From positions 1-5,455 of the forward strand of contig JADGIB010000248.1 of the NCBI GenBank assembly GCA_019683665.1: a stretch of 5,455 nucleotides of DNA, written 5' to 3'. How positions within the stretch are numbered: position 1 is the stretch's first letter; every line of letters starts with the position of its first letter. The stretch comes from Solirubrobacteraceae bacterium (GTDB taxonomy: Bacteria; Actinomycetota; Thermoleophilia; Solirubrobacterales; Solirubrobacteraceae). A model generated the notes under the pieces. It did not search any database and was not told where the DNA came from. It was given only the letters and a program-made list of their open reading frames with translations. The position numbers were made by a program, and so were the translations under genes. Below are positions 1-5,440 of this stretch, piece after piece.

Positions 1-15
1 CGGGCGCAGCGCGAC

Positions 16-36
16 GCCCGGCTTCGGCGGGGCTTT
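16..36 (+). terminator. probable rho-independent-like terminator of a gene outside the window
   Basis: A hairpin with a TTCG tetraloop (23-26) has stem arms 16-22 and 27-33 with one G-G mismatch, and is followed by CTTTC. This is the usual look of a GC-rich terminator read on the plus strand. It implies a plus-strand gene ending before the window and converging on the sulfurtransferase. The T tract is only three bases, so the call is tentative. Confidence 0.4.
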
Positions 37-62
37 CGCGTCTCCAGGCCCCCAGACGGCTC

Positions 63-100
63 CCGGGCTCGCGCCGACCCGCGCGCCGCCGCGAGCCCGG
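63..100 (-). terminator. GC-rich hairpin behind the sulfurtransferase gene
   Basis: Perfect 11-bp inverted repeat: arms CCGGGCTCGCG (63-73) and CGCGAGCCCGG (90-100) enclose a 16-base GC-rich loop. It begins eight bases after the stop codon of the minus-strand sulfurtransferase, where a terminator would be expected. There is no U tract on the minus-strand transcript, so it could be a factor-dependent or hairpin-only terminator, or simply an mRNA 3' stabiliser. With the hairpin at 16-36 it accounts for most of the gene-free 107 bases at the left edge. Confidence 0.45.
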
Positions 101-107
101 CGCCCCC

Positions 108-962
108 TCACCCCACCGCCACCGGCCGCGACGCGTCGGACAGCCACTCGCTGAGCGAGCCGTCGTACAGCCGGGCGTCGTCGACGCCGAGCAGCCACAG
201 GGAGAAGAGGACGAGAGTGGCCGAGACGCCGCCGCCGCAGTAGGCGACGACCGGCCGGCCGGACCCGAGGGCGCCGATCGACTCGAGGTAGGCGCGCTGC
301 TCGTCGAGGGGGCGGAAGACGCCGGTCTCGAGGTCGGCGAGGTTCGTCCAGGGGCCGCTGACGCTGCCGGGGATGCGGCCGTAGCGACCGTCGGTCGCGG
401 GCTGCTCGCCGCGGAAGATCGCCTCGGGCAGGGCGTTGACGAGGCAGGTGCCGGCCCCGTCGGCGGCGGCGATCGCCTCGACCTCCTCCAGCGGCGCGAG
501 CAGCTCCGGCCGCCGTCGCCCGACGAACGTCGCCGGCGGGTACGCCGGGGGCGCGTCGGTCAGCGGCAGCCCGGCCGCGCGCCAGGCGCCGAGGCCGCCG
601 TCGAGGATCGAGACGTCGTCGAAGCCGTGGAGGTGCAGCAGCCACCACAGCCGCGTGCCGTAGATCGGCCACGTCTGCGTGTAGATGACGACGTGCGTGC
701 CGGGCCCGACGCCGAGCGCGCCGATCGCCTCCGCGAACCGCTCGGGCGCCGGGACGGTGAACGAGTGCTCGCTGTCGGGGTCGGAGAACGCGCCGGGCAG
801 GTCGGCGAACGCGGCGCCGGGGATGTGCTCGCGGTCGTAGACCTCGCGCGGGTCGGGATGCTCGGGCAGGTAGGCGACCGACGCGTCGATGACGCGCAGG
901 CGGGCGTCCTCGAGGTGCGCGGCGAGCGTCGCCGCGTCGACGAGCTTCGGGAGCAGGGACAT
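108..962 (-). CDS. sulfurtransferase, two-domain rhodanese / 3-mercaptopyruvate type
   Basis: 284 residues, the normal length for tandem-rhodanese sulfurtransferases (EC 2.8.1.1/2.8.1.2), cytoplasmic enzymes that move sulfane sulfur from thiosulfate or 3-mercaptopyruvate to a thiol acceptor through a cysteine persulfide. The N-terminal, non-catalytic domain (about 5-135) has VIDAS (24-28), REHIPGA (44-50) and DGGLGAW (121-127). The C-terminal domain (about 155-280) has the active-site loop CGGGVSAT starting at Cys242 and ends with YDGSLSEW (266-273). A CG-x-G loop is closer to mercaptopyruvate than to thiosulfate sulfurtransferases (CRKG), but substrate cannot be settled from it. Oddities: the usual DAR of the second domain reads NAL (176-178), and its HIPG reads RIPG (196-199). 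The ATG at 962 has a strong AGGAGG four bases upstream, so the start is secure. It is divergent from the binding-protein gene, suggesting a role in the same sulfur pathway, which is inference. Confidence 0.93.
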   Translation of the reverse strand: MSLLPKLVDAATLAAHLEDARLRVIDASVAYLPEHPDPREVYDREHIPGAAFADLPGAFSDPDSEHSFTVPAPERFAEAIGALGVGPGTHVVIYTQTWPIYGTRLWWLLHLHGFDDVSILDGGLGAWRAAGLPLTDAPPAYPPATFVGRRRPELLAPLEEVEAIAAADGAGTCLVNALPEAIFRGEQPATDGRYGRIPGSVSGPWTNLADLETGVFRPLDEQRAYLESIGALGSGRPVVAYCGGGVSATLVLFSLWLLGVDDARLYDGSLSEWLSDASRPVAVG

Positions 963-966
963 CGGG

Positions 967-972
967 CCTCCT
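967..972 (-). promoter_or_regulatory. Shine-Dalgarno AGGAGG of the sulfurtransferase gene
   Basis: The minus strand reads AGGAGG followed by CCCG and the ATG. It is a perfect anti-16S match at four-base spacing and fixes the start of the sulfurtransferase. It contrasts with the neighbouring binding-protein and monooxygenase genes, which have no comparable site. Confidence 0.8.
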
Positions 973-995
973 GGGACGGTGGTGCGACCCGGGAC

Positions 996-1001
996 ACGGT
1001 A
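996..1001 (-). promoter_or_regulatory. possible -10 element for the sulfurtransferase gene
   Basis: The minus strand reads TACCGT (TAnnnT form). It would give a leader of roughly 26 bases carrying the Shine-Dalgarno site. No convincing -35 is seen at 16-18 bases. The would-be -35 zone falls in the AT-rich element of the divergent binding-protein promoter, so the two promoters would overlap and could be controlled together. Confidence 0.3.
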
Positions 1002-1003
1002 GC

Positions 1004-1031
1004 GAAAGACCCTAAATCAAATCGATATAGT
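1004..1031 (+). promoter_or_regulatory. promoter and putative operator of the solute-binding protein gene
   Basis: An AT-rich island in otherwise very GC-rich DNA contains TATAGT (1026-1031), a five-of-six match to a -10 box only five bases before the ATG, so the transcript would be leaderless or nearly so. GAAAGAC (1004-1010) sits in the -35 zone and does not resemble TTGACA. An imperfect inverted repeat CTAAATC-N5-GATATAG (1012-1030, six of seven arm pairs) overlaps the -10 and could be a repressor site. The arrangement GAAAG(A/T)C-N11-TCG(A/G)T recurs, with the same spacing, upstream of the monooxygenase operon. Whether it is a regulator site or an alternative-sigma promoter cannot be told. 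Confidence 0.45.
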
Positions 1032-1036
1032 GGGAA

Positions 1037-2173
1037 ATGCATCTGTCCCACTTCCGACAAGGACTGTCGACCCACCGTGAACCCCTCACCCTCCGATCCC
1101 TGCGCGCGCTCGCGCTCGTCCCGGCCGCCGTCGCGACCCTCGCGCTCGCGGCCTGCGGATCCGAGAGCGACGGCGCCTCCACCGGGGCCTCCACCGCGAG
1201 CGCCGGCGTGACCGCGACGGCCCCGGCCGAGACGCAGAAGGTCTCCTTCGCCCTCGACTGGACCCCGAACACGAACCACATCGGCGTCTACGTCGCCGAC
1301 AAGCTCGGCCTCTACGAGAAGGCCGGGATCGAGCTCGAGATCCTCCCCTTCTCCGAGAGCGCCCCGATCACCCTCGTCGGCGCCGGCAAGGCCGACTTCG
1401 GCGTGAGCACCGAGGGCTCGGTCATCCTCGCCCGCAGCCAGGGCCAGCCGGTGAAGTCCGTCTTCGCGATCACCCAGCGCGAGACGAGCGTGATCGTCGT
1501 CGACGGCGACAACACCGAGATCAGCTCGCCGAAGGACCTCGACGGCAAGACCTACGGCGGCTTCGGCGTCCCGGCCGCGACCGCGACCGTCCGCGCGATC
1601 ATCCGCAACGACGGCGGCACGGGCGAGTTCGAGGAGGCGACGCTCTCGACCGGCGCCTACCAGGCCCTCAAGAGCGGCAAGATCGACTTCACCCAGTCGA
1701 TCGCGACCTGGGAGAGCGTCGAGGTCGAGCTCGCCGGCCACCCGTTCAAGGCGTTCGAGTACGCCGACTACGGGATGCCGCGCCAGCACACGACGGTCAT
1801 CGTCGCCACCGACGCCTTCCTGCAGGAGAACCCCGACCTCGCGAAGCGGTTCGTCTCCGCCACCGAGGAGGGCTACCGCTACGCGATCGAGCACCCCGAG
1901 GAGGCCGCGCAGATCCTCCTCGACGCCGCCCCCAACGAGCTCGGCGGCAACCCCGAGCTCGTGAAGGCGAGCATGGCCAAGCTCGTCGAGGGCGACTACC
2001 TCACGACCGAGGACGGCGCCGTCGGCGTCAACGTCGACGAGTACTGGAGCGGCTACGGCGACTGGCTCGTCGAGCAGGAGCTCGTCGCCGGCGAGTCGGG
2101 CAAGCCGCTGGCCGAGTCGCCCGACTGGACCGAGTACTACACGAACGAGTACCTCGGCTCCGCGGCCGGCTAG
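1037..2173 (+). CDS. NMT1/THI5-like ABC transporter solute-binding lipoprotein
   Basis: 378 residues. A lipoprotein signal with hydrophobic core (about 25-37) and lipobox LALAAC puts the lipidated cysteine at residue 40, followed by a Ser/Thr/Ala/Gly-rich linker to about 66. The mature domain (about 68-345) is an NMT1/THI5-type periplasmic-binding fold: FALDWTPNTNHIGVYVADKLGLY (71-93) opens lobe one, and GAGKADFGVST (115-125), the DLDGKTYGGFG segment (167-177) and YGMPRQHT (245-252) follow. This class serves SsuA, TauA and ThiY transporters; LDWTPNTNH is most typical of ThiY-like pyrimidine-binding members. It should capture substrate outside the membrane for the permease and ATPase encoded on the opposite strand. 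The signal n-region is long and no good Shine-Dalgarno site precedes the ATG, so the true start could be downstream (for example a CTG at 1100), though a leaderless ATG at 1037 fits the -10 box. No THI5-type CCCFC motif is present, so it is not an HMP synthase. Confidence 0.9.
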   Translation: MHLSHFRQGLSTHREPLTLRSLRALALVPAAVATLALAACGSESDGASTGASTASAGVTATAPAETQKVSFALDWTPNTNHIGVYVADKLGLYEKAGIELEILPFSESAPITLVGAGKADFGVSTEGSVILARSQGQPVKSVFAITQRETSVIVVDGDNTEISSPKDLDGKTYGGFGVPAATATVRAIIRNDGGTGEFEEATLSTGAYQALKSGKIDFTQSIATWESVEVELAGHPFKAFEYADYGMPRQHTTVIVATDAFLQENPDLAKRFVSATEEGYRYAIEHPEEAAQILLDAAPNELGGNPELVKASMAKLVEGDYLTTEDGAVGVNVDEYWSGYGDWLVEQELVAGESGKPLAESPDWTEYYTNEYLGSAAG

Positions 2174-2190
2174 GCCCGCGCCGCGACGCG

Positions 2191-2218
2191 GTCACCGCGG
2201 GCGCCCGCCCGCGGTGAC
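2191..2218. terminator. bidirectional hairpin between convergent genes
   Basis: A perfect 13-bp inverted repeat (2191-2203 and 2206-2218; outer arms GTCACCGCGGG and CCCGCGGTGAC around a six-base loop) lies 17 bases after the binding-protein stop and 53 bases beyond the ATPase stop. Being symmetrical and between converging genes, it can serve both strands. It lacks a U tract. Confidence 0.6.
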
Positions 2219-2238
2219 GGTCCCGGCCGGCCGGGACC
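2219..2238. terminator. second palindrome in the convergent intergenic region
   Basis: A perfect 20-bp palindrome immediately abuts the first hairpin. A third, GGGCCCGGGCCC, lies at 2246-2257. All are G/C except one A-T pair per arm in this palindrome. Stacked palindromes between the binding-protein and ATPase genes probably form a strong two-way terminator that stops antisense read-through. Together they fill nearly the whole 98-base gap. Confidence 0.5.
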
Positions 2239-2271
2239 CCGACCGGGGCCCGGGCCCGGCCCCCGCGCCGG

Positions 2272-3039
2272 TCAGGCGGCCGGCGCCCGGTCGCCGAGCA
2301 GCGACTCCAGCAGCTCGGCCTCGATCCGCGCCGCCCGCGGGTCGGCGAGCGTCTCGAGCGTGCGCGGCCGCGGCAGCGGCACCTCGACCTCGCGGATGAC
2401 CGTCGCGGGCCGGGGCGACAGCACGTAGATGCGGTCCGACAGGAAGACCGCCTCGCGGACGTCGTGGGTGATGAGCAGGACCGTCCAGCGGTCGCGCTCC
2501 CACATCGCCTCCAGCCAGCGCTGCATCTCCGTCCGCGTCAGCGCGTCCAGCGCCCCGAACGGCTCGTCGAGCAGCAGCACCTCGCGCTCCTGCACGACCG
2601 TCCGCAGCAGCGCCGCGCGCTGGCGCATCCCGCCCGACAGCTGGGCCGGGTAGTGGCGCTCGAAGCCGGCCAGGCCGAAGCGCGCGACGAGCGGCCGCAC
2701 GCGGCGGCGGGCCTCGGCCTTCGACACGCCCTGGACCTCCAGGCCGAGCGTCAGGTTCGCCTCGATGCGCCGCCACGGCAGCAGGACGTCCTTCTGCGGC
2801 ATGAACGCGAACGGGGCGTGGTCGGCCTGCTCGAGCGGCCGCCCGTCGACGAGCACCTCGCCGCCGTCGGCGGCGACCGCGCCGGTGAGGATCGAGAACG
2901 TCGTCGACTTCCCGCTGCCGCTCGGCCCGAGGATCGAGACGAACTCGCCGCGGTCGGCGCGCAGGCGCAGGTCGCGCAGGACCTCGAGGTCGCCGAACGA
3001 CTTCGACAGGCCGCGGATCTCCAGGCGGGGCACGCTCAT
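2272..3039 (-). CDS. ABC transporter ATP-binding protein, SsuB/TauB-like
   Basis: 255 residues, the standard size for nitrate/sulfonate/taurine-type importer ATPases. It energises uptake on the cytoplasmic face, pairing with the permease encoded just upstream. Visible motifs: Walker A GPSGSGKST (38-46), Q-loop MPQKDVLLPW (80-89), ABC signature LSGGMRQR (134-141), Walker B VLLLDEP (154-160), D-loop GALD (162-165) and switch histidine in ITHD (His192). The LLPWR after the Q-loop is characteristic of the SsuB/TauB/ThiZ group. The ATG at 3039 lies in an ATGA overlap with the permease stop, preceded by a Shine-Dalgarno-like GGGGAG (3048-3053), so the pair are probably translationally coupled. The same frame stays open further upstream, but that stretch is antisense-style arginine-rich and is permease in the correct frame. 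It is the last gene of the operon. ThiZ-like function in pyrimidine uptake is the main alternative. Confidence 0.94.
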   Translation of the reverse strand: MSVPRLEIRGLSKSFGDLEVLRDLRLRADRGEFVSILGPSGSGKSTTFSILTGAVAADGGEVLVDGRPLEQADHAPFAFMPQKDVLLPWRRIEANLTLGLEVQGVSKAEARRRVRPLVARFGLAGFERHYPAQLSGGMRQRAALLRTVVQEREVLLLDEPFGALDALTRTEMQRWLEAMWERDRWTVLLITHDVREAVFLSDRIYVLSPRPATVIREVEVPLPRPRTLETLADPRAARIEAELLESLLGDRAPAA

Positions 3040-3878
3040 GCCGGGCGCTCCCCGCCCCGCGCGACCCGCGTCCACGGGATCAGCAGCCGCTCCGCGAGGA
3101 TCGTGACCGCGAACAGCGCCAGCGTCAGCGTCGCCGACACGAACACGGCGGCGAGGACGAGGTCGGTGCGGAAGGCGTTCTTCGCGTTCTGCATGAAGAT
3201 CCCCAGCCCCTCGGTCGCACCGGCGTACTCGGCGAAGATCGCGCCGACGACCGCGTACGTGATCGAGATCCGCAGCCCGGCGAAGAAGTACGGCATCGCC
3301 GTCGGCAGGCGCACCATCCGGAACACGCGCAGGCGCGAGGCGCCCATCGAGCGCAGAAGCTGCTCGGCCTCCGGCTCGGCCGCCTGGTAGCCCTGCACGA
3401 GCGCGACGGTGATCGCGAAGAACGTCACGAGCGCGACGAGCAGGATCTTCGGCGTCAGGCCGAAGCCGAACCAGATGACGACGAGCGGCGCGATCGCGAT
3501 GATCGGCAGCGTCTGGCTGATGATGAGCGGCGGCATCAGCGCCCGGCGCAGGATCCCCGACAGGTCGATCAGCACCGACAGCGCGAAGCCGACGGTCAGC
3601 GAGAACGCGAACCCGAGCAGCGTCGCGCGGAGCGTGGCGAGCGTGTTCGCCCACAGGACGTCGCGCGCGTCCCAGCCGGCGGAGACGACCCGCGACGGCG
3701 ACGGGAGGATCGTCACGTCGACGTCGCCGAGGTCGGCGTAGAGCTGCCAGCCGGCGAGCAGGAGCGCGACGACGCCGACCGCCGGGAGCGCCAGCACCGC
3801 CTGGCGGCGCGCCGAGCGGGCCCGCGCGCGCCCGCGGCCGGCGGGCGCCCGCTGGGCCTCGACCGCGGTGACGGTCAC
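3036..3878 (-). CDS. ABC transporter permease, SsuC/TauC-like (BPD_transp_1 family)
   Basis: 280 residues with six apparent membrane segments at roughly 28-46, 83-104, 113-139, 144-163, 200-220 and 240-264. The EAA-type cytoplasmic loop that docks on the ATPase reads AEQLLRSMGASRLRVFRMVRLP (171-192), with its conserved Gly179 and LP. TILPSPSRVV (56-65), a first-domain segment typical of sulfonate/nitrate/taurine permeases, precedes the core. I chose the GTG at 3878, which overlaps the monooxygenase stop as GTGA, giving a normal family length. The reading frame is open for another 1.5 kb upstream, but that part is a shadow of the monooxygenase. There is only a weak G-rich upstream signal, so translation is likely coupled to the preceding gene. 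It forms a homodimeric channel with the downstream ATPase; substrate follows the binding protein and is unproven. Confidence 0.93.
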   Translation of the reverse strand: MTVTAVEAQRAPAGRGRARARSARRQAVLALPAVGVVALLLAGWQLYADLGDVDVTILPSPSRVVSAGWDARDVLWANTLATLRATLLGFAFSLTVGFALSVLIDLSGILRRALMPPLIISQTLPIIAIAPLVVIWFGFGLTPKILLVALVTFFAITVALVQGYQAAEPEAEQLLRSMGASRLRVFRMVRLPTAMPYFFAGLRISITYAVVGAIFAEYAGATEGLGIFMQNAKNAFRTDLVLAAVFVSATLTLALFAVTILAERLLIPWTRVARGGERPA

Positions 3879-5275
3879 GGCGCCCCCACCGCGGCGCGGT
3901 TGCGCTGCGCCCGGTAGGCCGCCGCCGGGTGGTCGTCGGGGACGTGGCGGCGGCCGGGGCCGTAGAACGACTCGCGCAGCGTCGTGCCCGGGTAGCGCTC
4001 GGGCACGCGCCCGCGGCGGCGCAGCTCGGGCACGACGAGGTCGACGAAGCTCGGGAAGGTCACGCCGGGCATGACGTCGGCGAGGTTGAAGCCGTCGATG
4101 CCGACCTCGTCGACGAGCCGCTCGAGCTCGTCGGCCACAGTCGCCGGCGACCCGACGATCGTCGGCCGGCCGGTCGCGCCGGCGTGCTCGGCGATCTGGC
4201 GCGGCGTCCACTCGCGGTCGGGGTCCAGGCGCGTGTAGGCGTCGAGGAGGCCCTGGACGCCGGGGACGGGGACGTCGCGCAGCGGCTGGTCGGGGTCGAG
4301 CGAGCCGAGGTCGAGCCCCATCGCCGCGCTGAAGAACGCGAGCGTCCCCTCGACCGAGTGGTACTGCTGGTAGTCCTCGAAGATCGCCTGGGCCTCGGCG
4401 TCGGTGGGCGCGACGACGACCGCGACGAGGCTGAGGAACTTCAGCGACTGCGGGTCGCGGCCGAGCGCGGCGGCCCGCGCGCGGATGTCCTCGACGACCG
4501 GCTTGATCTGCTCGATGCGGGCCGAGGTCGTGAAGATCCCCTCGGCGTGCTTGGCCGCGAACGCGCGGCCCGGCTTCGAGGTCCCGGCCTGGTAGATGAC
4601 CGGGGTGCGCTGGATCGACGGCTCGCACAGGAAGACGTCGGGGACGTCGAAGTAGCGGCCGTGGTGGCCGATCGGGCGCACCCGCTCGGGGTCGACGAAC
4701 ACGCCGCGCTCGCGGTCCATGACGACCGCGTCGTCGTCCCAGGAGCGCTCCCAGGCGTTGTAGACGACGTCCATGAACTCGTCGGCGATCGCGTAGCGCT
4801 CCTCCTTGGAGGGCAGCTCGCCGACGCCGAGGTTGCGCGCCGCGCTCTCCTGCGACCCGGTGACGACGTTCCAGCCGATCCGCCCGTTCGTGAGGTGGTC
4901 GAGCGTCGTCATCTTGCGCGCGAGCGCGTACGGCTGCTCGTACGTCGTCGTGACGGTGATGCCGAAGCCGAGGTGGCGCGTGACGGCCGCCATCGCCGAG
5001 ACGATGAGCAGCGGGTCGATCGAGGGCGTCTGCGTGCCCTCGCGCAGCGACTGGTCGACCGAGCCGCGGTAGACGACGTTCGGCCCGACGACGTCGGCGA
5101 CGAACAGCGAGTCGAACCCGCCGCGCTCGAGCGTGCGGGCGGTGTCGAGCCAGGAGTCGAGCTCGCGGTAGCGGTGGTGCCGGCTGTCGGGGTGGCGCCA
5201 CAGCCCGTGGGCGGTGTGGCTGACCGTCGGTTGCTTGAAGCCGTTGAGGTGGATCCTGCGTCGTCCGTGCGCCAT
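3875..5275 (-). CDS. NtaA/SnaA/DszA-family FMNH2-dependent monooxygenase, DmoA-like
   Basis: 466 residues, the family length. Flavin-reductase-supplied FMNH2 and O2 are used by this luciferase-like class to cleave C-S or C-N bonds. Conserved features: N-terminal IHLNGF and SHTAHGLWRHP (19-29), LERGGFDSLFVADVVG (49-64), SAMAAVTRHLGFGITV (93-108), ARKMTTLDHLTNGRIGWNVVTG (119-140), QAGTSKPGRAFAA (229-241) and VGIDGFNLADVMPG (391-404). From recall the pattern is nearer to dimethylsulfide monooxygenase DmoA (ADVVG-VYRGS, YEQPY, HPAA-YR near the end) than to DszA; other sulfides, sulfones or aminopolycarboxylates remain possible. Start: the ATG at 5275 matches where relatives begin, and a -10-like TATCCT sits seven bases upstream, suggesting a leaderless mRNA. 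A GTG at 5317 would add 14 residues and destroy that promoter. It is first in the operon with permease and ATPase, which implies that imported substrate is its own. No flavin reductase gene is in the window. Confidence 0.93.
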   Translation of the reverse strand: MAHGRRRIHLNGFKQPTVSHTAHGLWRHPDSRHHRYRELDSWLDTARTLERGGFDSLFVADVVGPNVVYRGSVDQSLREGTQTPSIDPLLIVSAMAAVTRHLGFGITVTTTYEQPYALARKMTTLDHLTNGRIGWNVVTGSQESAARNLGVGELPSKEERYAIADEFMDVVYNAWERSWDDDAVVMDRERGVFVDPERVRPIGHHGRYFDVPDVFLCEPSIQRTPVIYQAGTSKPGRAFAAKHAEGIFTTSARIEQIKPVVEDIRARAAALGRDPQSLKFLSLVAVVVAPTDAEAQAIFEDYQQYHSVEGTLAFFSAAMGLDLGSLDPDQPLRDVPVPGVQGLLDAYTRLDPDREWTPRQIAEHAGATGRPTIVGSPATVADELERLVDEVGIDGFNLADVMPGVTFPSFVDLVVPELRRRGRVPERYPGTTLRESFYGPGRRHVPDDHPAAAYRAQRNRAAVGAP

Positions 5276-5282
5276 CGGCCAC

Positions 5283-5311
5283 AGGATAACCGACAAAATT
5301 GATCGACTTTC
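5283..5311 (-). promoter_or_regulatory. promoter and putative operator of the monooxygenase-transporter operon
   Basis: On the minus strand a -10-like TATCCT (5283-5288) lies seven bases before the ATG, placing the transcription start at about the start codon. Upstream, GAAAGTC (5305-5311) and TCGGT (5289-5293), 11 bases apart, match the spacing of GAAAGAC and TCGAT upstream of the binding-protein gene. No TTGACA-like -35 is seen, which would suit an activator or an alternative sigma factor. An imperfect palindrome centred on GATC (5295-5310, six of eight pairs) lies between the half elements. Confidence 0.45.
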
Positions 5312-5328
5312 CTCCACTTCGGGCCGCG

Positions 5329-5356
5329 GTGACCCGTCGCGCCGGGCGCGTACGGT
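5329..5356 (+). promoter_or_regulatory. possible leaderless promoter of the Tat-signal gene
   Basis: GTGACC (5329-5334, four of six to TTGACA) and TACGGT (5351-5356, TAnnnT) are separated by 16 bases. The -10 ends six bases before the ATG at 5363, so initiation at or next to the A of the ATG would give a leaderless message. No Shine-Dalgarno site is present, which agrees. Confidence 0.4.
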
Positions 5357-5362
5357 CCCGCC

Positions 5363-5440
5363 ATGCCCGACCTCGATCGCCGCTCCTTCCTGCGCCTCGG
5401 CGGCGCGGGCGGCGCCGCCGCGCCGGGGGGGGGGGTTTAA
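5363..5440 (+). CDS. N-terminal fragment of a Tat-exported protein, cut off at the window end
   Basis: The first residues read MPDLDRRSFLRLGGAGGAAAP. They carry a twin-arginine motif DRRSFLRLGG followed by the beginning of a small-residue hydrophobic stretch, which is the start of a Tat signal peptide of a cofactor-binding or lipoprotein-type exported protein. The reading then enters an 11-G run and hits TAA at 5438-5440 after 25 codons. That stop follows low-complexity sequence and is probably not the real end, because a lone truncated Tat signal makes no sense. Nothing can be said about the mature protein. It is divergent from the monooxygenase operon, so it may or may not belong to the same pathway. 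Confidence 0.5.
   Translation: MPDLDRRSFLRLGGAGGAAAPGGGV

Noticed and set aside
963..1036. Riboswitch (for example thiamine or SAM type) before the binding-protein gene
   Set aside because: The -10 box lies five bases before the ATG, so almost no leader RNA would exist, and the space is too short for a known thiamine or SAM riboswitch.
560..1894. Long minus-strand open frame across the sulfurtransferase and the binding protein
   Set aside because: Its translation is low-complexity and rich in Arg, Gly, Ala and Ser, as expected of a shadow frame in very GC-rich DNA. It covers two genes with clear family motifs and a promoter region.
3040..3654. Upstream extension of the ATPase frame into the permease region
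   Set aside because: The sequence before the ATG at 3039 is a shadow of the permease. The ATPase fold begins at residue 5 after that ATG, with a Shine-Dalgarno-like site and ATGA overlap.
3868..3878. GTGAC-G-GTCAC palindrome at the permease start as an operator
   Set aside because: It lies inside an operon at a coding overlap, and similar CGCGGTGAC strings occur by chance elsewhere in the window (2210-2218, 5325-5333).
3929..5302. 457-residue plus-strand open frame opposite the monooxygenase
   Set aside because: Its composition (repeated Val, Arg, Asp, Glu, Ala, Leu) is the mirror of codon bias in the minus-strand monooxygenase, and no domain is recognisable.
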